The position numbers were made by a program, and so were the translations under genes. DNA of 64,000 nt, taken from positions 12,989,001 through 13,053,000 of the forward strand of contig NC_073356.2 in NCBI RefSeq assembly GCF_027580225.2. Reading direction: 5' to 3'. The notes below the pieces were generated by a model that was not told the origin of the DNA, searched no databases, and was given only the letters and a program-made list of their open reading frames with translations. The stretch is from Misgurnus anguillicaudatus. Its lineage: Eukaryota > Chordata > Actinopteri > Cypriniformes > Cobitidae. Below are positions 35,850 to 46,757 of the stretch, piece by piece. The first letter of the stretch is position 1; the number at the start of each line of letters is the position of its first letter.

Positions 35850-36009
35850 CAGCGTTGCCAAATCTGCGGCTTTTCAGCAGAGTTATAAATTGCGATACTT
35901 TTAAACGGTTACGTTGGTTGTTTTTTTTCTGCGAGTTAAAGAGTGGTTGTTGGTATTTGGGCTGTGAATGGCCATTAAGCTGTTTTTTTAGACGAATCTG
36001 GCAACCCTG
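35850..36009. mobile_element. hAT-type MITE with exact 8-bp TSD
   Basis: A 160-bp element running from CAGCGTTGCCAAATCTGCGG to AATCTGGCAACCCTG, flanked on both sides by GTGGAATG (35842-35849 and 36010-36017). Related to the CAGTGTTGCCA element at 16476-16785. Confidence 0.9.
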
Positions 36010-36608
36010 GTGGAATGGAGAAAATGCGAAAGGAGAAATAGGTTTAGACAGATTCGCTATAGGATGTCTGAACAACGCTAATGAGCGTGTGTAGGAGTTA
36101 ATGTGGTTTAATGAAAGCCCCAGATGGTTTTGACCTTCAGCTTGTCTCCTCAGGTGTTTCCTTCAGGTAAGTGTTTAACTGATTAAACTAATTAATTGCT
36201 TTCTTCATGAGACAAATTGGACCAGCATTGCTCTTCCTGTTCTCGTCATAAAACTGAGACTGGAATGATCTTCACACAGCGTCCTTGAGACACAAGCACA
36301 GCTGCCCACAATTCTGAAATTGTGTTTTTCTGAGGTCTTCATATTAAAGCTGATGTGTGTGTTTTTTCAATAAAAACACTTTCTCCTGTAACATGCAGAA
36401 AGAATTATACCCAAATTATTTGTAGACTGAGAGTTTATAAACTGTGGGGTAATTGATAAAGAATAAATAGTGCCACTGTCTGAATAATTTTTGTATAGGA
36501 TAATCATGTAACAGTGCAAAACAAAAAAAGTTGTGTTGAATGCATTTGCAGTTTTTGGTTCTGAGTGCTGGTATAGTTATGGCAGATTCTGCCGATAGGG
36601 TGTGTGTT

Positions 36609-37337
36609 ACTGGGATTCACACCAACCGCATTTGAGGCATCAAAATCGCGTCTACCGTGTCTAGTTTGCCGCTTGAACATTTTTAATGCATTTGCGCGGA
36701 AAAAGCAAGCATTTGACGCGCGTCACAGGCTCAATCCGCTTCTTGTGGGAGGGGCAAGTGCTATGTGGTTGTCTGTTTGCAAGACGGGTGATGTTGATCG
36801 TGCATTCATCGAGAGAGTTACCGGTTTGTTTTTGGTCACCTAACTATAGGGGGGAAATCGTTTAAAATAAACATCGCGTGACTCAAAAGTGAAATGTGTA
36901 TTTACAACTTACCAGGTTGCCCAATGTCCTCACTGACACTCTTCCAAGCGAGGTCCTTTTTATTCTTGTCTCTAGAAATAAGAACTTGCGTCGTATAGCT
37001 CCGGGTGACTGCTCATGAACAATATCAAGCGTCCCTCCGTGTTAAATGAGTGACTCTGGGCGGGGCTGCTGCCACAGCAGCAAGCAGGCTCCTGATTGGT
37101 TAACGCGGCGTGAAAGTCCGCCAAAGTTCAAAGTTTTCAACTCGGGCGTCAGATGCAAATTCGCGTCAAACCCAAAATCCACAAAAAGTTCAATTTGCAC
37201 AAACTAGACACGCGAATGAAGCGGAATCGCGTCTACTGCACCACGCTAAACGCCTCATTTGCGCCGCGAGACCTCACATTGACTTTACATTGAAATCACT
37301 CATGCTTGACGCCTCTACCGCGGCTGGTGTGTAACCA
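36609..37337. mobile_element. CG-rich foldback element with ACACCAACCGC ends
   Basis: GGGATTCACACCAACCGC on the left is mirrored by GCGGCTGGTGTGTAACC on the right. The subterminal parts are rich in GCG trinucleotides (CGCGTCTACCGTG, TTGACGCGCGTC, AATTCGCGTCAAACCC), unlike the AT-rich surroundings. No transposase. Related pieces lie at 23156-23440 and 55207-55460. Confidence 0.7.
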
Positions 37338-37934
37338 AAGATATTGGATGTAGCAAGTTTGAACACTCCTATTTCTATGAATAGGGGACATTGCAACACT
37401 CAAAATGGCTGCTCTGGTGACAAAAGTCCCGCTCTCAATTAAAAGAACCAATCATCAGCCAATAAAGAAGTACCACCTCAAAAAATATTTGGCTCTCCAA
37501 GTACCACCATAATGACCAACGTTAAAATCCAGAAGTGTAGTAGGCCTAACTAATCAGAGCTAGTTTTATTCCTAATAAGAATATTTATTATTTTTATTTC
37601 TTACAGAGTTTGAACATTAACACTGCACTGTACTTACAAGTAAATAAAAACTTAAATAAGATTAATGATTAAATTAAAATGTGCCCAAAAGTTAAATAAA
37701 AACTGTACTTAAATGTTAAAAAACTATACTTTCATATATTTTCAGATTATCACACCCTACTGGTTAATTAGCAAAATTAAGAATATACTAGTATTTTGTT
37801 AAACATCATTTACTATATTCAAAAATGATAGAAAAATTAGTGGGAGCATCGATTACAAGGTCCTCACAGCACTAAAAACAAACCTTGTGCCCCCAGATCA
37901 AGCCCAGCCGCAGTGCTGGTGGTCTGACTGACTG

Positions 37935-37993
37935 ATTTTAACGCGTTAATGATTAAAGAAGATTAATCGCATGCGTTAACGCTGACAGCCCTT
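37935..37993. mobile_element. hAT terminal fragment (TGACAGCCCT end)
   Basis: TTTTAACGCGTTAATGATTA followed by GATTAATCGCATGCGTTAAC and GCTGACAGCCCT matches the termini of the element at 44323-45594. Only this end is present. Confidence 0.6.
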
Positions 37994-38347
37994 GTTTTAA
38001 CATAAAATGAAGTTTTAAACATAGATTTGATCTCTTTTTGAGGACAGCAAACCAAGTTTATTTACCATTCAATGTTGATGCGTTCCAGGCAGGTTTTTGA
38101 GCCCGTAAATCACGACTTTAAAACCACAACTCGGAACTGGGAGTGCATCAATCTAGTACGAGTTCACAGGTGGGAAGTCACGGGTTTGACTGCCAATCCA
38201 GTGCACTTTCACGGGTAGAAGGTTGGAAAAACATGAGTTACAGGTCGCCTGGAACGTGGCATAAATAGGCTAGCGAGCTCGTGAATTTACATTAAATTAA
38301 CGGATTCCTCCGCGTACCAATAAGTGAGAACTCGCGTACCACTAGTG

Positions 38348-38540
38348 CAGTGGTAGGCAACGTCGGTCTTGGAGTGCCGATGTCCTCCAGGTTTTAGCTT
38401 CAACCCTAATAAAACCTCGCCTGCCTGTAGTTTTCAGGTGACTCTTTAGACCTTGATTAGTTGTTCAGGTCTGCTTGATTAGAGTTGGAGCTAAACTCTG
38501 CAGGACACCGGCACTCCATGACCGACGTTGCCTACCCCTG
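38348..38540. mobile_element. hAT-type palindromic MITE
   Basis: A 193-bp inverted repeat: CAGTGGTAGGCAACGTCGGT on the left is mirrored by ACCGACGTTGCCTACCCCTG on the right. The flanks are CACTAGTG (38340-38347) and CACTAGTA (38541-38548), a duplication with one change in eight. Confidence 0.9.
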
Positions 38541-39284
38541 CACTAGTATATGAACCACTGATTTGATGGATTACTGTTGCCTTAAAAAATGGTAATAAGT
38601 CGTGTTGGTGTTTAAAACAATACCAGTGAGCTGCGTTTTATATGCTTGTAAGTCTAGCCAGCACATATACTCTGCTGTCTGTGATCTAAGAATGGGGCTT
38701 TATTACTGCTGTTCGTTGATTTGGGTAACTTTTGGTCATTTGGGTATAAAGTGTTTCAATGCTACAATATATGGTGTAAAAACATCTGAGTGCTGCCCAC
38801 TTCAGGTTGAACAGTGGCTTCTGCAGTTGAATTTTACTGATGGATGTTGCCGTACTGTGTGATGTAAGTGGTACGATTCTACATAAGCAGGTTCAAGCTC
38901 ACCACATCCTTGATACGAGCTCAGTTCGTCCCCTCTATCTCCGTTGGGAATTGCCCACTTTTCGTGCATTTTTCAAATATTGCCAGTGGGTGGAGTCGGG
39001 CTCTGACCAGCCCGGTTGCATGAAGCACCTTAAGTGTAATTTTCTCTTTAGTTCACCCTTATGTTTCCCTTAAACTTAAGTGTGTTGCAGAAAAAGTTTT
39101 TTCTATTGCATCTCCATGGCAACAATAGTATTTTATAACAACAAACCTGGGTCGCTGTCATGAAACATTTAACGATTATCCTTACCTAAGAGAACCATTT
39201 AAGGGATTATATGCAACATCCTTAAATTATTCTCTTACAGTAGGTAAGGGGAATTTACCCCTTAAGTGTCATACTTTAAATCAA

Positions 39285-40462
39285 GATATATTTTCTTGAT
39301 GAGCAAAATGACTTAAGAAAATACTTCTAGTTTTTAGACAAAAAACATACAATTTAAGTGAATTTGTGCTTAAAATAAGCAAAAAAAAATCTTTTTTTCT
39401 TGAATTAAAGGAATATTCCATTTTCTTAAAAGAAAAATCCAGATAATTTACTCACCACCATGTCATCCAAAATGTTGATGTCTTTCTTTGTTCAGTCGAG
39501 AGGAGGTTGTGTTTTTTGGGGAAAACATTGCAGGATTTTTCTCATTTTGGTGGACTTTGGTGGAGCCCAACATTTGATGCTAGACTCGGCACGTGGCAGT
39601 TTTTTTCAACGGAGTTTCGAAGGACTGTGGACGATCCCAGGCGGGGCATGGGGGTCTTGTCTGGCGAAGCGATTGTCATTTTTGACAAGAAAAGTGGAAA
39701 ATATGCTCTTTTGGACCACAACTTTTCGTCTAGGTCCGGTCCAGCGCGACCTAACGTAAATGCGTGGTGACGTAGGGAGGTCACGTGTTACATATATAAA
39801 ACGCACATTTGCGGACCATTTTAAACAATAAACTGCCACAAAGACATTAATTAGTATCAGTTGACATACAACAACGTCGGAACGGTCCTCTTTCAACACA
39901 CTTGTAAACACTGGGGCGGAGTTTCGCGTTCGTCTTCTTGACGTCATGACGTATTGCGTGGGGTCAGCTGGCACATCACGACCGGATCTAAACGTGCTTA
40001 AAAGTGTATATTTGTTATTTTTCCTGTCAAAAATGACAGTCGTTTCGCTGGGTGGGACCCTTGTGCCTCGTTTGGGATTGTTTGTAGTCATTTGAAACTC
40101 CGTTGAGGGGGGCTGTTAAGTGTTGGGTTGAGTGTTAAATGTTGGGCTCTGTTAAAGTCCATTAAAATGAGAAAAATCCTGCAATGTTTTCCTCAAAAAA
40201 AACATAATTTCTTCTCGACTGAACAAAGAAAGACATCAACATTTTGGATGACATGGTGGTGAGTAAATTATCTGGATTTTGTTCCTAAGAAAATGGAATA
40301 TTCCTTTAAGTGTTTATGAAAGAATTTTTTCTTACCCCATTGGCAGATTATTTTTGCTTAATTCAAGCACAAATTTACATAAATTTTATGTTGTTGTTGT
40401 TTTTTCCCTAAAAACTAGACTCATATTCAAAAATACCAAGTAAGAAAGACATTTTTTGCAGT
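39285..40462. mobile_element. Older repeat split by the 39405-40309 palindrome
   Basis: Outside the palindrome, the left flank (CAAGATATATTTTCTTGATG, CTTCTAGTTTTTAGAC, GTGCTTAAAATAAGC) and the right flank (ACCCCATTGGCAG, CCTAAAAACTAGAC, TTTTGCAGTGTA) look like the two arms of one foldback element. Similar sequence lies at 12860-13040. Confidence 0.55.
39405..40309. mobile_element. 0.9-kb near-palindromic foldback element
   Basis: TTAAAGGAATATTCCATTTT on the left is mirrored at the right end. Arms of about 350 bp share ATCCAGATAATTTACTCACC, CATCAACATTTTGGATGA-type motifs, TTGTTCAGTCGAGA and CATTTTTGACA. The frames of up to 161 codons on either strand arise because the arms are open in several frames; no protein family is recognisable. 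Confidence 0.9.
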
Positions 40463-40676
40463 GTAGTTAGTAAACAAATATAAATCTTTGTACGGAAATT
40501 TCACATTGGTGTCGCTAGTGACGTAGCTTTAACACGCCTTCAGCCATGAATAGTTTTGACCTTTTTTTTTTTAATATTTATTATTTGAAGTCATTCATTA
40601 TGGTTTAGTCATGTGTGGGAAATCCGGATCACTGAGCTTTCTCCGTTTTTAAAACCGCCTCTGTTTTGTCTTGTAG

Positions 40677-40804
40677 GAGTCGTGTACGGCTACAAGGGCT
40701 TACTGCTGCTCCTGGGTATTTTCCTGGCTTACGAAACCAAATCTGTGTCCACCGAGAAAATAAACGATCACCGAGCTGTCGGAATGGCCATCTACAACGT
40801 ATCC
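40677..40804 (+). CDS. gabbr1: gabbr1 exon: TM5 and third intracellular loop
   Basis: Encodes [20 protein letters not shown], the fifth transmembrane helix, then [20 protein letters not shown], the invariant third intracellular loop and start of TM6, ending NVS. The third loop is the region that contacts G protein in the heterodimer. The acceptor is TGTCTTGTAG and the donor ATCC|GTGAGT. It begins with 2 nt completing the Gly codon of exon 31724-31817. Confidence 0.95.
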
Positions 40805-41871
40805 GTGAGTCTCTTTAAACACATCCCTCTGGATATTTTTAAGAGTGCCTTGGGCGACATTCAAATGTCAGTATAATGTCAGTTGTCGTCCAATTAAAAT
40901 GGTCTTCAGGTAAAACTGTTCAGCCGAAATGACTAAAATGCCTCTGCAGCGGTTATTTTTTGTTTTGCTGCTCGAGCTGTGTGGATCGGGCGCGGCGTCC
41001 GTCTGGAGCTGTGTGTCACGGTACAGTCGTGAGCATAGAGAAGTGTGGGCTCCAATAGTTTTGGAAGTGTCTGAGCCTGCCACCTCAAATGTTGCCCAGG
41101 GATGAAGAGCTTTCAGGAGGACGGAAAGAAGGGAGAAACAGATTCTTCCCTCATCACCAGGAATAAACTTGCATGTCAGTTTGACAGGACTTGAGTTGTA
41201 AAGTAGTTAGAAAAGTTGAGCACAGGTGGTCCCTCAGTAATGCTCAAAGTCAAATCTCATCTGTTTCATTTTAGCATCTCAACGGCGTCCCATGGCTCAT
41301 GGGTAATGTACCACACAGCACTTACAGTTCACTCAATATAAAGGGTACATACAGGAATCTTTTGCATAAAAGCTTTTGCAAAGCACAATTTGGCTTTTGA
41401 TGGTCAGCCAATTCATTGTTGGCTTGTTTTTCTTCATCTCATCCTTTGAGGATTATCTATTATACATCCAACCCAGTTTGAGCTCCGATTTAAGGAGAGA
41501 CTTTAAGATCAGCAAGGGCCCAAATTTTGCATTTTAATCTTTTTGTTTTCTTCTTTTATCTGAGTCGCAGTCTGACTCTGCGGCCCTCAGCGAATGCCCA
41601 TTCTGGTAAAGAAATTCGGATGCCATCTGCCATGTCATTATGGACTCCGTCACTTTAAATAATTATGTGAAATGACAATAAACACCCACCTATTCACTAG
41701 GTATTAAGATGGTGCATTGTGTTGGATCACGACACGCTCAAGAACCAATGCAGTGCCATTTGGCATATGCAGCATCATATATTTTTGTACATTTATACAT
41801 TTATTCACCTTATGTCCTTTAAATGCAAACACAAAAATATACATTTGGATTGTTTTTTAGCTTAAAGGCAC

Positions 41872-42184
41872 ACTCCACTTTTTTGAAAATATCCTAATTT
41901 TCCAGCTCCCCTAGAGTTAAACATTTGAATCTTACCGTTTTGGAAACAAATTAAGCTGATCTTCGGTCCTTCAGTCCTTGATTATTAATCCAGAATGAGA
42001 GTATTTATTTGTGCGATGCTAATGGTCTAATCAGATTTAATGGATTATGCTAAGCTATGCTAAAAGTGCTAGCGCTAGACCCGGAGATCAGCTGAATGGA
42101 TTCCAAAATGGTAAAAATCAAATATTTAACTCTAGGGGAGCTGGAAAATGAGCATATTTTCAAAAAATTGGAATGTCCCTTTAA
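41872..42184. mobile_element. Foldback MITE with TTAAAGGCACACTCCA ends
   Basis: TTAAAGGCACACTCCACTTT is mirrored by AATTGGAATGTCCCTTTAA. The inner arms share CAGCTCCCCTAGAGTTAAA and the centre has the small palindrome AGTGCTAGCGCTAGAC. Length 313 bp, non-coding. Confidence 0.85.
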
Positions 42185-42957
42185 GCACATTCCTCTCCAT
42201 CTCGCCAAATACCAGTCAAGAGATCCTGCTAAAGAAAGGTCGTTCAGTTAGGGAACAATGAGATGGTGAATGATGACAGAATTCTCATTTTTGGGTAAGC
42301 TGTCACTTTAAGTGTTTTTTAAGTGAGTCAGATGGAGCTATAAACTATGAGGGCATTCAGCGGTGATTGCCTGCATATATTGGCCATTCCAGCAAGCGTT
42401 CTGGAGTAAAACGGTGCAGATTTAGTCGTGTCATAGTGGTTCTGCCGCGGTGTGATTCAGATCTGGTTCTGTGCTGGCCGCAGGCCACAAACTGATAGCC
42501 CAGCAGACTGCGTTGATTTACAGAGAATGCTTTGCACTTTTGGCTCCGTCCGAAAAACCTTGCAAAAAAAAAACCGATCAACTCTGTTGATGCCAGGCTC
42601 CATTTTCTTTTTGCTTTCTTCACTTGATTTTACTAGTTTTCAGCGAGATGACTGGCTGTCGATCGATATTTATTGATTCATGTGCCTCGCTCACTTGACT
42701 TTTGCTCTCTTTCATCCCCTGCCGATTTTCTTCTTTCTCTTCTTTGATTTTTCTGGTGAATTTGTGCCGTTGCATTTTTTGTAAGATAGCGAACTGAATG
42801 ATTTTAACATCCCTTGTATTCCCTTGTTTATGGGAACAGAGCACAAAAATATATAATAAAGGGATCTGTGAACTGACTGTGTTTTTTATTATTTTATTAT
42901 GTTCCCCGAGGTGTACTTATCGTATAAATAAAGTGTTTGCCGAAAAACATGCAGCAT

Positions 42958-43300
42958 TAAAGGGGACATATTGTGAAAATCTGACTTTTTCCGTGTTTAA
43001 GTGTTATAATTGGGTCCCCAGTGCTTGTATCAAGCTAGAAAATGTGAAAAAGATCAACCCAGTAACTTAGTTTTGGTAAACCATTCTCTGCAAGCATGTG
43101 AAAAAATAGGTCATTGAAATTTGGCTCCCCCTGTGATGTCAAAAGGGGATAATACCGCCCGTTAATCTGCAATATCCAACCACGGCACTGTCATTAAGGG
43201 CAGAGATCAGCTCATTTGCATTTTAAAGGACACACCCAAGAATGGCACATTTTTGCACACACCTACAAAGTGGCAATTTTAACATATTATAATAAATTAT
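42958..43300. mobile_element. MITE related to 7254-7687, one end
   Basis: Begins TTAAAGGGGACATATTG and runs through TGGGTCCCCAGTGCTTG, AAGATCAACCCAGTAACTTA and GCAAGCATGTGAAAAAATAG. The similarity to 7254-7687 fades near 43300 and no opposite terminus was found. Confidence 0.75.
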
Positions 43301-43689
43301 CTATTTGGCTCTGTGTCCCGCCCACTTGTATGATTGGCAGCCTACGTGGTACTGAATAACAGCAGTTTCACTACAGCTCAAACTGTGTTTTAAACTTGCA
43401 GGATGTATGTAAATCGTGTATTATGTTGCAGCTCCAGATAAAGTTAACAGCCAGCTGGCATGTACTGTAGTTTATGTGTTAATGCCAATTTAAATTGGAT
43501 TTGTGGCTTGATGAGCGATTTGGATCCTGAGTTCTGACTCTTTATTCTGATTGGATGAGCTGTCCATATCCCCCATATTCATATTAACGTGCCAAGTTTC
43601 TTGCCAACCAAAACAGCCAACACTTCATAATAAATAATGAACTTTTTTACTTACCTGAATAACTGTGTATATTCATCTCTATGTTTCAG

Positions 43690-43818
43690 GTGTTGTGCAT
43701 GATCACCGCTCCCGTCACGATGATCCTGTCCTCCAAGCAGGACGCCTCATTCGCCTTCGCCTCGCTGGCCATCATCTTCTCTGTCTACATCACACTAGTT
43801 GTGCTTTTTGTTCCTAAG
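43690..43818 (+). CDS. gabbr1: gabbr1 exon: TM6 and TM7
   Basis: Encodes [20 protein letters not shown], the rest of the sixth helix and third extracellular loop, then [20 protein letters not shown], the seventh helix, ending VPK. It is exactly 43 codons, phase 0 at both ends. The acceptor is TATGTTTCAG and the donor TAAG|GTAGCT. It is GC-richer than the flanking intron, as expected for a strongly constrained exon. Confidence 0.95.
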
Positions 43819-43891
43819 GTAGCTATAACAATTATTATGTCAAAACAAGAAACAGTGCTAATGTAATTATTGTATTAGAGTGATAAATATG

Positions 43892-44225
43892 AAGGATTAC
43901 TCTACTTTAATTAAAAACATTCTAATCATTTACTCACCCCCATTTCATTCAAGATGTTTATGTGTTTCTTTGTTCAGTCGAGAGGACTGCCGTGTCACAT
44001 TGCTGGTTTATACATAGTTTTGGTTTAAAAGTACTTAGTTTTTATTTTCTTTGGCAAAAATGACTATCGATTCACTGGATAAGACCATGTGTCCAATCTC
44101 CTCTCCGAAACAACCATATATGGTGCGTACAACGCTTAATTTTACTGGGCATGTTGTCTGCATATCATTTTAATATGGATTGACGTTACAACGCAAGGAA
44201 AATATCATCGCTGTCCAATTGAAAC
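43892..44225. mobile_element. Left half of a foldback element
   Basis: AAGGATTACTCTACTTTAAT, then CATTTACTCACCCCCATTTC, TTCTTTGTTCAGTCGAGAGG and AAAAATGACTATCGATTCAC. Related to the left arm of 39405-40309. The matching inverted end is at 51657-51757. Confidence 0.65.
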
Positions 44226-44260
44226 CTGTCATTTTCAAAAACCGCTACTTACCCACAAGG

Positions 44261-44262
<2 letters not shown>

Positions 44263-44322
<60 letters not shown>
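44263..44322. repeat. AT microsatellite (split)
   Basis: About 60 bp of alternating TA, continuing after the hAT element at 45595-45616 and again at 46587-46604. Confidence 0.95.
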
Positions 44323-44325
<3 letters not shown>

Positions 44326-45594
44326 GGCTGTCAAAATAAACGCGTTAATAACGCGTTAACGCAAATTCATTTTAACGGCACTAATTTTATTAACGCGCGA
44401 TTAAGGCAACACGCAATTTCTGTTTGACCCACAGCTGGATGAATTGAGACGTAGCAAGTGACCCGCGTTGTCTAGATGAGTCAGAGCTTTTCATAAAAAT
44501 AAGAATATTAAGCTCTCGTCTAGCGAATCCAATGCTGTAAATGGTCATTAAACATCTAAAATGTACTTTTTCTGCACGTGCAGTTTTCTTTATCTGCACG
44601 TTTTTGTGAGGTGTACCGTCCCAAATCCATATAAACAAAGATGCGTCTTCTTTCACTTTTTAGTTTCGTTTTAAAAAGCATTAAGAAATTATAGAAAATA
44701 GACCGCAGGACTTTCTTGATGTTAAAATAATTATTAAGAGAGATAAAGTTCGGGATCTGATTGATGTTAAAAGACTTATTAAGAGTGACAAGGCTCAAAA
44801 GCGATGTCTGACGCAGACGTCTGAAGCGCATGCACACAAACGCGCGAGTGCGTGACACTTCGTGCTATTTATACGCATCTTCAGGAGACTGGGCTCGATA
44901 TATATAGACATCTAACACAAAATTACAGGTTTAAAAATATCTGTTTTGACAAGAATTCACGCAGGTATGACCTATAATCTGTTATATCTGAAGTGAATGT
45001 TTGGTTAACTGTTAAGGAAAAGTATCTGTTGTGTCATTTATATTAAACCCTTGCATTATCCTACAGCCTTAAAGTGGTCTGTCCCAATGTCAAAATTAAA
45101 CAAGAAAAGAAAAACATATATGTATATTGATATTGTTTTTGCTCTGCATTAACAGGTATAGTTCTGTCATGCTTTGTCAGATTCCAACAATTGGTCCAAT
45201 TGTTTTGAAGTTTTTTAATAGAGAATGTTAAAATATAAATGACACATTTTAGAAAATTTGCTCATCCCAACTCAATTTGCCAGCACAGGTCACAAATGAT
45301 GCAGCAAACAGAAATGGAGAAAGAACAAGGTCTTCTAAAGGCAAAAACATTTATAAAACTATGGCTGATGGTTCTGTTGAAAATGTAAACAGGCTGTTGT
45401 AGACATACATTTGCATATAGCATATATATTATCCAAATCCATGCTGATTAGAGCATTAAAATCTTAAAAAGTGTTACATTTAGGTACATTTAGAACAGAT
45501 AAAAATGTGCGATTAATTTGCGATTAATCGCGAGTTAACTCATGAAATCATGCGATTAACTGCGATTAAATATTTTAATCTATTGACAGCCCTA
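44323..45594. mobile_element. Non-autonomous hAT element in an AT microsatellite
   Basis: The termini TAGGGCTGTCAAAATAAACG and ATCTATTGACAGCCCTA are inverted, and both subterminal zones carry GCGATTAA and AACGCGTTAA motifs. It is flanked by ATATATAT on both sides, which is consistent with an 8-bp hAT duplication but cannot be told apart from the microsatellite itself. The roughly 1.27-kb interior carries no recognisable transposase; the longest frame is 100 codons on the bottom strand. Confidence 0.85.
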
Positions 45595-45616
45595 ATATAT
45601 ATATATATATATATAT

Positions 45617-46586
45617 GAAGAGTTTGGTTCCAAAACGCAATAAATCCATTTTGACAAATTTTGGTAAAAACGTGTTTTCTATACCAAGAAAGTGACAAGA
45701 TGAAAACAACTATTTTCTGTTACAAACTTTCACACAGCATCTTTAGGTTATAAAAACATAAAAAATTCAAATCCATAAGTTGATTTTCAAAGATTTATTA
45801 TAAAAACGGATTATTTTTTCCACAAAATGCAATAAATCCATGACAAGTTTTTATTCAAAATGCTATAAATCTATTGAATCAATAGCCTATATAAATGTGC
45901 ATTCATCTTTGCCATGTTATATTCATTTAGTTGACTAGTTGTACACACTAATTAAAAATATAAACATTAATGTTATTAATCAAAACACTTACTTTGTCAT
46001 ATTAAGAACCCTGTCATTGCTGCGGTTATAGTTGACGTCCTCGCTTAACGTTTTTCACAGCGATCATCTGTAAAATGTTTTTGGTCCTGCTCGATTTTCG
46101 TTGACTTTGAGTAAAATTATGGAAAGTTTTTCATAAGATCCTCTGGGGTCAATGTGTTAGCATGAAGCTTGATGCTGTCGGGAGAACAAGCACCCGTCTC
46201 CCGAGTGCCTTTCAGGGAAATTATTAGATGTTGATGGCTTACGTTTCTTTCCCATCACAGAAAACCATCACAGGTTTATCAATGCAATTAAAGTATTATT
46301 TTGTTTTGTTTGTTGATCACAAAGTACAAAGTAGATGAGGAAAACTAGGACTCCATATACTCAGCGCGCCGCCATGTTTGTTTACATTGCGTGAATGGTG
46401 CGCTGTGGGATTTATTGCGTTCTGTAAAAAAGGGGGAGTGGCGTTTATCGCATTTTGGGAAAAAAGGGAGAAAAGATGACAGAATAACACGGCGGATGTA
46501 ACTACTGACCTGATATAATGCTGATTTTGGCAGTAACTCATTTTTTTCAAAAATGGCATTTATTGCGTTTTGGAACCAAACTCTTC
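45617..46586. mobile_element. Long element with GAAGAGTTTGG termini, copy 2 (uninterrupted)
   Basis: Begins GAAGAGTTTGGTTCCAAAAC and ends GGAACCAAACTCTTC; 970 bp. It aligns with 10905-12666 minus that copy's two insertions and so supplies the empty site for the TATA MITE at 45679-45685 (CTATACC). Flanked by AT repeat on both sides. Confidence 0.8.
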
Positions 46587-46608
46587 ATATATATATATAT
46601 ATATTTAA

Positions 46609-46757
46609 GCAATATCGCTCGAGTAGGAGTGTGATATAGCTCTATATCATCACGGCTGTGATTAGGCCAGAGGCACGAGGCCGCAGGCCGAGTGCCGGAG
46701 GCAATCACAGCCGTGATGATATAGAGCTATATCACACGACTCCGAGAGCGATATTGC
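46609..46757. repeat. Near-perfect 149-bp hairpin palindrome
   Basis: The left arm (46609-46664, GCAATATCGCTCGAGTAGG ... ATCACGGCTGTGATT) is mirrored by the right arm (46700-46757, AATCACAGCCGTGATGATA ... GAGAGCGATATTGC), separated by a 35-bp GC-rich loop. A decayed relative lies at 57063-57178. Confidence 0.9.

Larger units (their letters stand above)
31818..40676 (+). other. gabbr1 intron (8.9 kb)
   Basis: Starts with a tandem array (31828-34915) that carries a hAT insertion. It then has an 8-bp-TSD MITE (35850-36009), a CG-rich element (36609-37337), a hAT fragment (37935-37993), a hAT MITE (38348-38540) and a 0.9-kb palindrome (39405-40309) inserted into another repeat. In 34920-35840 and 38550-39280 no clear gene was found. 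Confidence 0.8.
40805..43689 (+). other. gabbr1 intron (2.9 kb)
   Basis: Contains a foldback MITE (41872-42184), a terminal fragment of the AAAGGGATAGTTCA-type element (about 42190-42315) and one end of a TTTAAAGGGG-type MITE (42958-43300). 40870-41860 and 42320-42950 show no recognisable element or exon. Confidence 0.75.

Noticed and set aside
39606..40091. 161-codon bottom-strand frame as a gene
   Set aside because: It lies entirely within a palindromic foldback, has no recognisable domain, and a similar frame appears on the other strand because the arms mirror each other.
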